Shown one piece after another: positions 45,281 through 52,990 of a stretch of 64,000 nucleotides of DNA (its first letter is position 1; each line of letters begins with the position of its first letter). A program made the translations under genes and the position numbers. The notes under the pieces are model-generated. The model was not told where the DNA came from, made no database searches, and saw nothing but the letters and a program-made list of their open reading frames with translations. The DNA is from SAR86 cluster bacterium AG-422-E19 (GTDB lineage: Bacteria; Pseudomonadota; Gammaproteobacteria; Magnimaribacterales; AG-339-G14). The stretch covers positions 254,015 through 318,014 of the forward strand of contig QCMR01000002.1 of NCBI GenBank assembly GCA_003213595.1. Direction: 5' to 3'.

Positions 45281-46353
45281 AAATTTTTAAAAAAAGCTTT
45301 AGCGGAATTTAGCCAGGAACTCATTAATGGAGAATTGTTTTCATGAGACATGTTTTCTTTAAATTTATTCAAAAGATTTTTTTGTTCTGTATTCAAGTTT
45401 ACTGGAACTTCAACTATTACCCTAACTAGAATATCTCCAACAGATCCACCTCTCAGAGGTTTTATGCCTTTACCATTCAACCTAAAAATTTTGTGGCTCT
45501 GAGTTCCTGATGGTATTTTTATTTTAGCCTTGCCTACAAGAGTAGGAACTTCTATTGAACCACCGAGTGCAGCGTCTACAAAGTCTAAAGGAACTTCACA
45601 ATAGAGATGTCTTCCATCTCTCTCAAAAATAGAATGCTCTTTAACGTTTATGGAAATATAAAGATCGCCTCGATTACCTCCCCGGCCTAACTCTCCCTCT
45701 CCGGAAAGCCTGATTCTATCGCCATCATCTACTCCCGCCGGAATCTTAACTGATAGTTTTTTATTATTACTTGTAAAGCCAGATCCGTTACATTTAGAAC
45801 AATTTTTATCATGAATTTCCCCTTCCCCTCTACAATGAGGACAAGTTTGCTGCATGGAGAAAAAACCTTGTTGCTGTCTTATTACGCCAGCTCCTCCACA
45901 ATAGGAACATCGATTCCAGAGTCCACCACATCTCTCCTTTGAGGGAATTTCTATATTAAGTGATTTGCCAAAAACTGCTTCCTCAAGGGAAACTTCTAAG
46001 TTGTAACTTAAGTCAGCGCCCCTAGATGAGGCCCTTCCTCCTGAGGATCCTCCAAAAATATCCGAGAATATGTCACCAAAAATATCGCTAAAAGCATCTG
46101 CAGCACCTTGAGAACTTGAAAAAGATGAATTTACTCCTTCGTGACCAAAATTGTCATAAGTTTGTCTTTTTTGATCATCAGATAAAATCTCATACGCTTC
46201 GGAGAGTTCTTTAAATTTCTCAGCAGCTTGGGAATCATCTGGATTTCTATCCGGATGATATTTCATTGCTAATTTTCTATAAGCCTTTTTTAATTCATCC
46301 TTGTTAGCAGATTTGCTAACTCCAAGAACATCATAATAATCTTTCTTGCTCAT
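45277..46353 (-). CDS. dnaJ: chaperone DnaJ with a contracted zinc finger
   Basis: Hsp40 co-chaperone that delivers substrates to DnaK and stimulates its ATPase. J domain with HPD at 33-35, G/F-rich region (about 77-115), zinc region (143-193) and C-terminal substrate domains; 358 aa against 376 in E. coli. The zinc region is odd: motif I (CxxCxGxG) and its spacer are reduced to C143-GGLWNR before C150xxC153, so only seven of eight zinc cysteines remain (143, 150, 153, 172, 175, 186, 189). Motifs II-IV are intact. It is 17 bp after dnaK. Confidence 0.96.
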   Translation of the reverse strand: MSKKDYYDVLGVSKSANKDELKKAYRKLAMKYHPDRNPDDSQAAEKFKELSEAYEILSDDQKRQTYDNFGHEGVNSSFSSSQGAADAFSDIFGDIFSDIFGGSSGGRASSRGADLSYNLEVSLEEAVFGKSLNIEIPSKERCGGLWNRCSYCGGAGVIRQQQGFFSMQQTCPHCRGEGEIHDKNCSKCNGSGFTSNNKKLSVKIPAGVDDGDRIRLSGEGELGRGGNRGDLYISINVKEHSIFERDGRHLYCEVPLDFVDAALGGSIEVPTLVGKAKIKIPSGTQSHKIFRLNGKGIKPLRGGSVGDILVRVIVEVPVNLNTEQKNLLNKFKENMSHENNSPLMSSWLNSAKAFFKNL

Positions 46354-46370
46354 GATGTTTTAGAGAGGAA

Positions 46371-48290
46371 CTAACTTTTCTCTTCTTTTACTTCTTCAAA
46401 GTCGGCATCTACAACCTCATCACTGGAAGTCGCATTCTCAGATTCAGAATTATTTTGATTTTCTTGTTGGGCTTGCTGTTGCTCAGCGTAAAGTCTTTGT
46501 GCTAACGAGGAAGAGGCATCAGCAAGAGCTTTTGTTTTTTCTTCAATATCACTCTTATCTTCTCCTTTCAAAGCCTCTTCAAGAACGGATATGGCACTCT
46601 CTATACTTTCCTTTTCAGAAGCCTCAACTTTATCTGCAGACTCTTCTAAGGTTTTTTTACAACCATGAATTAAAGTATCTGCGGCATTTTTAGCTTGGAC
46701 AAGTTCTTCAAATTTCTTATCGTCTTCAGCATTTGCTTCAGCATCCTGCACCATTTTTTCAATCTCCTCATCAGACAAACCACTTGAAGCTTGAATGGTT
46801 ATGGATTGTTCTTTATTGGTAGCCTTATCTTTCGCTGATACATTAAGTATTCCATTTGCATCTATGTCGAAGGAGACTTCTATTTGTGGCATTCCTCTTG
46901 GTGCCGCAGGTATTCCATCAAGATTAAATAAACCTAGTTGCTTATTATCTTTGGCTTGTTTTCTTTCTCCTTGAACAACATTCACAGTAACTGCTGTCTG
47001 ATTATCTTCAGCCGTTGAGAAAATTTGGGATTTGTTTGTAGGAATAGTTGTATTTTTTTCAATTAGGGGAGTCATTACTCCTCCCATTGTTTCAATTCCA
47101 AGAGTTAAAGGAGTTACGTCTAGCAGAAGAATGTCAGTTACATCACCTGCAAGAACTGCTCCTTGAATTGCTGCTCCGGCAGCGACAGCCTCATCAGGAT
47201 TGATATCTTTTCTGGGATCTTTTCCGAAAAATTCTTTAACTTTTTCTTGAACAAGAGGCATTCTAGTTTGACCCCCTACCAAAATAACATCACTAATTTC
47301 TGATGTTGAGAGCTTGGCATCATTAAGAGCAGTCTTAACTGGCTCTAAAGTTTTTGAGACCAGATCAGCAACCAAAGACTCTAATTTTGCCCTAGTAAGT
47401 TTTAAAAGTAGGTGTTTTGGCCCAGAAGAATCAGCAGTAATATAGGGGAGGTTAATCTCGGTCTGTTGATTAGAAGAAAGCTCTATTTTTGCTTTTTCAG
47501 CTGCCTCTTTTAGTCTTTGTATAGCTGAGGAGTCTTGAGTTAAGTCAAAATTCTGTTCTTTTTTAAATTCCGAAACCAGATGATCTATCAAAACGTTATC
47601 GAAATCTTCCCCTCCTAAAGAGGTATCTCCATTTGTAGATAGAACTTCAAACTGTTTTTCTCCATCAATTTCCGCTAATTCAATGATAGAAATATCAAAA
47701 GTTCCTCCGCCTAAGTCATAGACTGCAACTTTTTGGTCTCCGGTTTTTTTATCCATGCCAAATGCTAAAGCTGCTGCAGTAGGTTCATTTATTATTCTTT
47801 TAACTTCAAGGCCAGCAATTTTTCCTGCATCTTTTGTAGCCTGCCTTTGAGAATCATTAAAATATGCTGGAACTGTTATGACAGCCTCCTTGATCTCGTG
47901 GCCCAAATAATCTTCTGCAGATTTCTTCATTTTTGTGAGGACTTGAGCTGAAATTTGCTGAGGTGCTAATTTTTCTCCTTTAACTTCAACCCATGCATCG
48001 CCATTTTCTGCCTTAATTATTTTGAAGGGGGTAGACTCTGCCTCTTTTTTTATCTCTCCATCAAACTTTCTTCCGATTAATCTTTTGATTGCATAAAGAG
48101 TATTTTCTGGATTAGTTACTGCTTGGCGCTTAGCACTTTGTCCGACAATGGTTTCGTTTTCGGTATAAGCCACTACAGAGGGTGTAGTCCTGTCCCCTTC
48201 AGAATTTTCAATTATTTTAGGCTTTCCACTTTCTAAAATAGCTACACAAGAGTTTGTTGTACCTAAGTCTATTCCTATAATTTTTGACAT
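46371..48290 (-). CDS. dnaK: chaperone DnaK (Hsp70)
   Basis: ATP-driven Hsp70 of 639 aa. The nucleotide-binding domain starts [14 protein letters not shown], with [17 protein letters not shown], the signature [13 protein letters not shown] and [10 protein letters not shown]. The substrate-binding domain begins after the linker [16 protein letters not shown]. The acidic C-terminal tail ends EEVKEEKS, resembling the EEVKD end. A strong AAAGGAG ribosome site (48299-48305) and a heat-shock-type promoter lie in the 66-bp gap after grpE. Confidence 0.98.
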   Translation of the reverse strand: MSKIIGIDLGTTNSCVAILESGKPKIIENSEGDRTTPSVVAYTENETIVGQSAKRQAVTNPENTLYAIKRLIGRKFDGEIKKEAESTPFKIIKAENGDAWVEVKGEKLAPQQISAQVLTKMKKSAEDYLGHEIKEAVITVPAYFNDSQRQATKDAGKIAGLEVKRIINEPTAAALAFGMDKKTGDQKVAVYDLGGGTFDISIIELAEIDGEKQFEVLSTNGDTSLGGEDFDNVLIDHLVSEFKKEQNFDLTQDSSAIQRLKEAAEKAKIELSSNQQTEINLPYITADSSGPKHLLLKLTRAKLESLVADLVSKTLEPVKTALNDAKLSTSEISDVILVGGQTRMPLVQEKVKEFFGKDPRKDINPDEAVAAGAAIQGAVLAGDVTDILLLDVTPLTLGIETMGGVMTPLIEKNTTIPTNKSQIFSTAEDNQTAVTVNVVQGERKQAKDNKQLGLFNLDGIPAAPRGMPQIEVSFDIDANGILNVSAKDKATNKEQSITIQASSGLSDEEIEKMVQDAEANAEDDKKFEELVQAKNAADTLIHGCKKTLEESADKVEASEKESIESAISVLEEALKGEDKSDIEEKTKALADASSSLAQRLYAEQQQAQQENQNNSESENATSSDEVVDADFEEVKEEKS

Positions 48291-48320
48291 TTTTTTAACT
48301 CCTTTACACTTTCTATCTCT

Positions 48321-48349
48321 TTAGTGGGGGTAAAGAGTAAAAAAACAAG
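48321..48349 (-). promoter_or_regulatory. sigma-32-type heat-shock promoter for dnaK-dnaJ
   Basis: On the minus strand, CTTGTTT (48349-48343) and CCCCCACTAA (48330-48321) are separated by 12 nt. The sigma-32 consensus is CTTGAAA and CCCCATNT with similar spacing, as in the E. coli groE promoter. A leader of about 25 nt would then reach the AAAGGAG site of dnaK. Confidence 0.6.
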
Positions 48350-48356
48350 GAAAATA

Positions 48357-48908
48357 CTAAATTTTATTAACTATTACTAGTGCCGGTCGGATGACCCTTT
48401 CTTGAATTTTATAACCTTTTTGAACTACTTCTAAGATTTCCTCTGGTTGCTTGGACTTATCTTCTTTTATTGACAAAGCCTCATGAAAATTAGGATCAAA
48501 TTTATCCCCCAAAGGATCAATTTCTTCAACATTATTATTTGACAGGGCTTGTGAAATTTCTTTTGTAACGAGTTCTATCAGACTTCTTGGAATTTCCTCT
48601 TCGGAATGCTGTAAAGCCCTTGTCAAATTATCTATTGGTGAAAGAAGATCTTTGGCAATTAGTTCAGCTGAAAACACTCTTGCTTTAAGAATTTCTTTTT
48701 GAGAAGTTCTTCTAACATTTTCAACTTCTGCATGTGCTCTTAAAACCTTTTCCTCAAGAGCCGTTATCATCTCTGAAGAAATTTTACTTTCAACTTCATT
48801 TTCAGATGATTTTTCCTCCGAAAGCAGTTCTTCTCTTTCAAAAGACTCTTCTTGAGAATTCTTATCGGCTAACTTTGTATTTGTATTCTTTTTTTTATTT
48901 TTCGCCAT
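48357..48908 (-). CDS. grpE: nucleotide exchange factor GrpE
   Basis: Releases ADP from DnaK. The 183-aa protein has a charged disordered N-terminus (Lys/Glu/Ser-rich, about 1-40), a long coiled coil containing HAEVENVRRTSQKEI, and a C-terminal beta domain with VIRPALVIVN. Its ATG lies inside the 3' end of fur (14-bp overlap), tying it to fur transcription in addition to any heat-shock promoter. Confidence 0.95.
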   Translation of the reverse strand: MAKNKKKNTNTKLADKNSQEESFEREELLSEEKSSENEVESKISSEMITALEEKVLRAHAEVENVRRTSQKEILKARVFSAELIAKDLLSPIDNLTRALQHSEEEIPRSLIELVTKEISQALSNNNVEEIDPLGDKFDPNFHEALSIKEDKSKQPEEILEVVQKGYKIQERVIRPALVIVNKI

Positions 48909-49308
48909 CTATTGGTTTCACATAAAGGACTAGCTTATGGTCGACAATTTCATATCCATGTTCTTTTGCTATTTTTTCCTGTTCATCTTCAATCAAGTCA
49001 TTTTTAAATTCAATTACTGCTCCCGAATCTATACAAACCATATGATCATGGTGATCTTCTGAAACAAGCTCGTAAACAGAGTAATTATCTTCAAAATTTT
49101 GCTTCATGAGAATTCCTGCAGATTCAAATTGAGTCAGTACCCTGTATACGGTTGCTAGTCCTACTTCGTCACCTGCTTCCCTAATTTTATTGTAAATGTC
49201 TTCAGCACTAAGATGTCTTTCTGAGGACTGTTCAAAAATTTCTAATATCCTGACTCTTGGTAAGGTAACTTTCAGACCGGCCTTTCTTAAATTTTTATCT
49301 TCGCTCAT
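48895..49308 (-). CDS. fur: ferric uptake regulator Fur
   Basis: Iron-responsive repressor, 137 aa. The winged-helix DNA-binding domain includes KAGLKVTLPRVRILEIF and the recognition helix LATVYRVLTQFE. The metal-sensing region is EDHHDHMVCIDSG: the first Cys of the E. coli CxxC zinc site is kept (C92), but the second is Ser (S95), as I recall for Pseudomonas Fur (CVDTG). It is divergent from bamE with about 27 bp between start codons. Leading the grpE-dnaK-dnaJ-dapB run and overlapping grpE is unusual. Minus-strand TATTTT lies 6 nt before its ATG. Confidence 0.96.
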   Translation of the reverse strand: MSEDKNLRKAGLKVTLPRVRILEIFEQSSERHLSAEDIYNKIREAGDEVGLATVYRVLTQFESAGILMKQNFEDNYSVYELVSEDHHDHMVCIDSGAVIEFKNDLIEDEQEKIAKEHGYEIVDHKLVLYVKPIDGEK

Positions 49309-49320
49309 CTTTAAAAAATA

Positions 49321-49329
49321 TGGTTAAAT
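49321..49329 (+). promoter_or_regulatory. extended -10 (TGgTTAAAT) for leaderless bamE
   Basis: TTAAAT ends 6 nt before the GTG at 49336, and TG precedes it with one spacer base. No ribosome site is present. It overlaps the start region of divergent fur. Confidence 0.45.
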
Positions 49330-49335
49330 CTCGTT

Positions 49336-49710
49336 GTGAAAATCACGTTTATCCTTACTATTATAACTATTTTTTTTCTTAATTCTTGCGCGAGTAACTT
49401 TTATCAAGTTCCAGTTGCTCAAGGAAATATCATAAGCGTAAGCATGCTCTCTAAACTTGAGACTGGTTTAAGTAAAGCCCAGGTTCAATACATTATGGGA
49501 ACTCCATCAATTAATGATCCTTTTGATTCAAATAAGTGGGATTATGTGGGCTTTGAAATAGTTGGTGATGAGGTTTTCAGAGAAGTTCACCACTCCTTAA
49601 TTTTTAAAGATGATAAGTTAGTTTCTTGGGTGAAAAAAAAGGGTGAGGCAGCTAACCAAAGTTTTGAAGAAGAAGCTAAAAAATTGAATAAAGAAAAATC
49701 AGAACAATAG
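49336..49710 (+). CDS. bamE: outer membrane assembly lipoprotein BamE (SmpA/OmlA)
   Basis: Outer-membrane lipoprotein of the BAM complex that stabilises BamA-BamD. The 124-aa protein has a signal ending in the lipobox LNSC (C18), and the mature part matches BamE: QGNIISVSMLSKLETGLSKA, then IMGTPSINDPFDSNKWDYV. A charged Lys/Glu tail of about 20 residues follows the domain. GTG start with no ribosome site and a -10 at the right distance for +1 at the start codon. Its end overlaps the convergent transporter gene by 35 bp. bamE opposite fur is a conserved pair. Confidence 0.93.
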   Translation: MKITFILTIITIFFLNSCASNFYQVPVAQGNIISVSMLSKLETGLSKAQVQYIMGTPSINDPFDSNKWDYVGFEIVGDEVFREVHHSLIFKDDKLVSWVKKKGEAANQSFEEEAKKLNKEKSEQ

Positions 49711-51013
49711 AACTAGTACAAACATACCTTAAAAAGAAATAAAAAATCTTAAAATTAAATTCATTAAAATTTAAATTTTGCTTTAAAAAGTTATAAGGCA
49801 TAAACCATCCAATTAACAAGACAACAAAAAAGCCACCTAAAGGCAACATAAGATTGTTAGTCAGGTAATCCAATAACTCTAAAAAGTTTAATCCAAACAA
49901 TTTTACATCCGACCAGATGTTAAACGAAAGGATGTTGGCAAGCCCTAAAAACCAAATTAGTGAGCCTAAAAAAACAACAATTATCGTTCTTGAATATTTT
50001 TTTTTCTCCTCCATCCAAGCGGTAAAGGGTTCTAAAAGCGATATTGAAGAACTTAATGCTGCAATTGATATTAATAAAAAAAAGATAATGGAAAATAAGT
50101 TTCCATAAGGGAGAAAATAAAATGCAACTGGTAAAGTCTCAAATAAAAGCCCTGGACCTGCAGTTACTTCTAATGAGGCATTGCTAAATACAATTGGAAA
50201 AATAGCTATTCCAGCAGCAAGTGCAACAAAAGTATCTAATAAGATAATTGTTAGGACAGTTTTGCCTATGAGCTGTTTTTCAGGCATGTAGGCCCCGTAA
50301 GCCATAATTGCTCCCATTCCAATAGATAAGGAAAAAAAAGCTTGACCCATAGCACTTATGACTACGTCGGGCGTAATGGCGGAAAAATCTGGATTAAATA
50401 AAAACCTTAAAGTGCTTTTTAAGTCTCCAACATAAGATGAATATAATGAAATCAAGATAATGAATATAAATAGGAAAGGCATTAAAAAATTGACAGATTT
50501 ACCTATTCCTTTGATAACGCCAAGCCCTACGATTAAACATGTAGTAATGAGAAAAAGAGAATGCCAAAAAATTAATTTTCCGGGAGAGGAAGTAAAATCT
50601 AAAAAGTATTTAGATGAATAATTAGAAGGATTTTCAAGTCCTGATGGAAACAAGTTAAAAATGTAAGAAAAGGCCATTCCGGCAAAAACACTATAATAAG
50701 AAAGTATGAGAATCCCTGCTAAAGCTCCTAATACTCCTAAATATTTCCAATTGATATTGAGTTCATATTCTTGTGATATTTTTTTTAATGAATTCACAGG
50801 GCTTTTCCGACCGTATTTTCCAATTATTATTTCAGAAACCATGACCGGCAATCCGATAGCAAATATACAAATCAGATAAATTAGGACAAACGCACTTCCT
50901 CCATTCGAACCAACCATATAAGGAAATTTCCAAATATTACCCAATCCAACAGCTGATCCTGCTGCGGCCAAGATGAATGTTGAATTTCCTTGCCAAATTT
51001 TTGAAGTACTCAT
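49676..51013 (-). CDS. neurotransmitter:sodium symporter (NSS) family transporter
   Basis: A 445-aa Na+-coupled symporter with about 11-12 helices. The NSS signature in helix 1 is ILAAAGSAVGLGNIWKFPY, whose unwound Gly-rich segment binds Na+ and substrate. GKYGRKSP in the first loop and SLSIGMGAIMAYGAY later are also typical. Substrates in bacteria are usually amino acids such as Trp, Leu, Tyr or Ala; which one is not readable here. It faces smpB divergently. Confidence 0.92.
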   Translation of the reverse strand: MSTSKIWQGNSTFILAAAGSAVGLGNIWKFPYMVGSNGGSAFVLIYLICIFAIGLPVMVSEIIIGKYGRKSPVNSLKKISQEYELNINWKYLGVLGALAGILILSYYSVFAGMAFSYIFNLFPSGLENPSNYSSKYFLDFTSSPGKLIFWHSLFLITTCLIVGLGVIKGIGKSVNFLMPFLFIFIILISLYSSYVGDLKSTLRFLFNPDFSAITPDVVISAMGQAFFSLSIGMGAIMAYGAYMPEKQLIGKTVLTIILLDTFVALAAGIAIFPIVFSNASLEVTAGPGLLFETLPVAFYFLPYGNLFSIIFFLLISIAALSSSISLLEPFTAWMEEKKKYSRTIIVVFLGSLIWFLGLANILSFNIWSDVKLFGLNFLELLDYLTNNLMLPLGGFFVVLLIGWFMPYNFLKQNLNFNEFNFKIFYFFLRYVCTSSIVLIFLYSIF

Positions 51014-51044
51014 TTCAAATAATTTTATAGGACTTTTAACAAGT

Positions 51045-51050
51045 TATACT
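51045..51050 (+). promoter_or_regulatory. -10 hexamer for leaderless smpB
   Basis: TATACT ends exactly 6 nt before ATG 51057, with no ribosome site between. It lies in the 43-bp gap opposite the NSS transporter start. Confidence 0.5.
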
Positions 51051-51056
51051 AATCCA

Positions 51057-51530
51057 ATGGGCCAAGATAAAAAAATTAATAGAAAACCTATCATTGAAAA
51101 TAGACAAGCTAAGTTCAATTATGAATTGGGTGAAAATTTTGAAGCTGGGATATCCTTGTTAGGTTGGGAAGTTAAGTCTATTAGATCATCAAGAGTAGAT
51201 ATCAAGGATAGTTACATTTTGATGAAACAGGGAGAAGCATGGATTATTGGGATGTCCATTTCTCCCCTACAAGAAGTCACTCATGACGTTGACCCTTTAA
51301 GGACAAGAAAATTGTTACTTACCAAGTCAGAATTATCGAAAATTTTTAAAGGAACACAAGAAAAAGGGCTTACTTGTCTACCAATAAGAATTTTTTGGAA
51401 AGAAAATTTAGTGAAATTAAAAATTAGTTTAGGGAAAGGAAAATCAAAGTTCGATAAAAGAGAGAGCATCAAGCAAAAAGAATGGAGAAAGGAAAAAGCT
51501 AAAAATTTAAAACTTAATAGCAAGTTTTAA
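51057..51530 (+). CDS. smpB: tmRNA-binding protein SmpB
   Basis: Binds tmRNA and brings it to stalled ribosomes for trans-translation. The 157-aa protein starts MGQDKKINRKPIIENRQAKF (ATG 51057), the usual SmpB N-terminus; a longer in-frame reading upstream does not fit the family. It holds the OB-fold, with GISLLGWEVKSIRSSRV and DSYILMKQGEAWIIGM, and a basic C-terminal tail KRESIKQKEWRKEKA that mimics the codon-anticodon helix. ssrA follows after 27 bp, so the protein and its RNA are neighbours. Confidence 0.96.
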   Translation: MGQDKKINRKPIIENRQAKFNYELGENFEAGISLLGWEVKSIRSSRVDIKDSYILMKQGEAWIIGMSISPLQEVTHDVDPLRTRKLLLTKSELSKIFKGTQEKGLTCLPIRIFWKENLVKLKISLGKGKSKFDKRESIKQKEWRKEKAKNLKLNSKF

Positions 51531-51557
51531 AAATTTGATTAAAATGGTCGTCCATTT

Positions 51558-51909
51558 GGGGGCGAAATGGATTAGACATCTGTTTTTGAACTTAATGTGC
51601 ATGTCGAGAATGTAACTAACTCGTTAAATGAAGTTACAAAAAAATTAGTTGGCAATAAAGCAAACTACGCTCTAGCCGCATAATCTGGCTAGCTTTCTTT
51701 ATCTAATACCTATTAGGGTAAAAGAAAGTCAATTAATAGGTTGCTCAGAAAAATATTTCTGTGATTTTTCTGATAAGTTTTAACAGAATACTTTTTATCT
51801 ATCCTGCTCATCGGAGAGTTAAAAAAGGAATTTAAAAGATGAATCTAAGCATGTAGAGCTGATAGGGATAAATTGATGGACGCGGGTTCGATACCCGCCG
51901 CCTCCACCA
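51558..51909 (+). ncRNA. ssrA: transfer-messenger RNA
   Basis: Rescues stalled ribosomes by acting as tRNA-Ala and then as a short mRNA. The 5' GGGGGCG (51558-51564) pairs with CGCCTCC before ACCA at the 3' end (one G-U), giving a complete acceptor stem. A T-arm with GGGTTCGATACCC precedes it, and the CCA is encoded (51907-51909). The tag reading frame lies at 51651-51683. The length of about 352 nt is typical of one-piece tmRNA. No T-run terminator follows; the next promoter begins 3 nt after the CCA. A TAAAAT at 51540-51545 may be its -10. Confidence 0.93.
51651..51683 (+). other. tmRNA tag-peptide reading frame
   Basis: After the TAGTT that matches the UAGUC before the E. coli resume codon, GGC AAT AAA GCA AAC TAC GCT CTA GCC GCA TAA encodes GNKANYALAA. 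The C-terminal YALAA degradation signal is standard; the Gly resume codon and GNKA start differ from the common ANDENYALAA. Confidence 0.85.
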
Positions 51910-51912
51910 ATG

Positions 51913-51918
51913 TATAAT
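51913..51918 (+). promoter_or_regulatory. -10 hexamer directly after the tmRNA 3' end
   Basis: A consensus TATAAT starts 3 nt after the tmRNA CCA. Seven nt on is 51925, next to the in-frame GTG at 51926 of the glycosyltransferase. This fits a leaderless transcript beginning at that GTG, with the -35 region inside the tmRNA acceptor/T-arm. Confidence 0.45.
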
Positions 51919-51925
51919 TGTGAAT

Positions 51926-52693
51926 GTGATTGCCTACTTAATAAATTTAAAAAGAGCAAACGATAGACTGATTTCCGCAAAAGAAGTATTTGATAAAGTA
52001 GGTATAAATTTTAATCTTGAGATTGCTGTAGATGGGAAAGAATTATTACTTCCTCATAAAAATTACTCAGAAATAAAATATAACTTGTTGCAAGGCAAAA
52101 GAACGAATCTTGGAGAATTAGGCTGTTATTTTAGTCACTTAAATGTTCTAAAAAAATTTCTTAGTACAAATGAAGACTTTGCTCTCGTCTGCGAAGATGA
52201 TATTGAGTTCAATAAGGACATAATTCAGATTATCAATGGAGCTCTTAATTCCAGCATACATTTTGATTTATTAAGGTTGAGTGGAGGAAGTGATAGAAAT
52301 AAAGAAAAAGGCACCCCAATAAAATTACAAAAAATCTATAAGGACTTCTATTTGTCCCTGAACTTAGGATTTAAATCTGGAACAGGCTGTTATTTAATCA
52401 ACAGGCATGCAGCTAAGAATATACTAAACAAACTTAATAAAATGAGTCTTCCTATCGATCATGCAATGGATAGAGATTGGCTTTTGTCTTTAAGATCCTT
52501 AAGTATTTCGCCAGCGCCTGTATATCTTAAAGAAGAGTTACATGAAGGAAACTCATACATCCAAGCAAAAAGTAAATTCAAATATTCTTTTTATAGAAGA
52601 TATTGGATAATGATTCCTTATAGATTAGTCAACGAATTTACAAGATTAATTTACAAGTTATGTTTATTTATAAAAATTAAAATAGAAAGTTGA
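51926..52693 (+). CDS. family 25 glycosyltransferase (LOS biosynthesis type)
   Basis: A 255-aa GT25 glycosyltransferase, a family that adds galactose or other sugars to lipooligosaccharide cores. It begins VIAYLINLKRANDR (GT25: hYhINLxRxxDR), then GELGCYFSHLNVLKK, the metal-binding VCEDDIEF and the acceptor-side GTGCYLINRHAA. GTG 51926 is preferred to GTG 51920 because it fits both the family N-terminus and the -10 spacing. A basic, hydrophobic C-terminus may dock it to the membrane. It is the only surface-sugar gene here, placed between ssrA and rpsT, a common insertion spot. Confidence 0.85.
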   Translation: MIAYLINLKRANDRLISAKEVFDKVGINFNLEIAVDGKELLLPHKNYSEIKYNLLQGKRTNLGELGCYFSHLNVLKKFLSTNEDFALVCEDDIEFNKDIIQIINGALNSSIHFDLLRLSGGSDRNKEKGTPIKLQKIYKDFYLSLNLGFKSGTGCYLINRHAAKNILNKLNKMSLPIDHAMDRDWLLSLRSLSISPAPVYLKEELHEGNSYIQAKSKFKYSFYRRYWIMIPYRLVNEFTRLIYKLCLFIKIKIES

Positions 52694-52718
52694 CATTAAT
52701 CCAAATTCTCTTCATCAT
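52690..52718 (+). promoter_or_regulatory. rpsT promoter, near-leaderless
   Basis: A perfect -35 TTGACA (52690-52695), a 17-bp spacer and CATCAT (52713-52718, four of six consensus) precede ATG 52727 by 8 nt, leaving a leader of about 2 nt. The -35 overlaps the glycosyltransferase stop codon. Confidence 0.55.
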
Positions 52719-52726
52719 CGCCACCT

Positions 52727-52990
52727 ATGGCAAATATTCAATCAGCGAAAAAAAGGTCTAGGCAAGCTAATACTAGAAATTCTTTAAAGAGTTCTCAAAG
52801 GGCATCCATGAGAACAATGATAAAAAATGTTGAAGACGCCATCAAAGAAAATGATGCAACTAAGGCTAAGGACTTGTTTATTTCAACTCAAAAAGTCCTA
52901 GATAAATTAGCTAACAAGAAAGTTCTTCCTAAAAATGCGGTTGCTCGTCAAAAGTCTAGATTAATTAAATCTATTAAGAAATTAGGCTAA
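52727..52990 (+). CDS. rpsT: 30S ribosomal protein S20
   Basis: Small basic 30S protein of 87 aa, with MANIQSAKKRSRQANTRN at the N-terminus and the helix-bundle KNAVARQKSRLIKSIKKL at the C-terminus, as in E. coli S20 (87 aa). Monocistronic; its end overlaps convergent proB by 9 bp. No ribosome site precedes the ATG. Confidence 0.97.
   Translation: MANIQSAKKRSRQANTRNSLKSSQRASMRTMIKNVEDAIKENDATKAKDLFISTQKVLDKLANKKVLPKNAVARQKSRLIKSIKKLG

Noticed and set aside
52694-52726. Possible duplicate of the tmRNA 3' end (attachment site) after the GT25 gene
   Set aside because: CGCCACCTATGG only loosely resembles the CGCCTCCACCA end; no 15-20 base direct repeat and no integrase are present.
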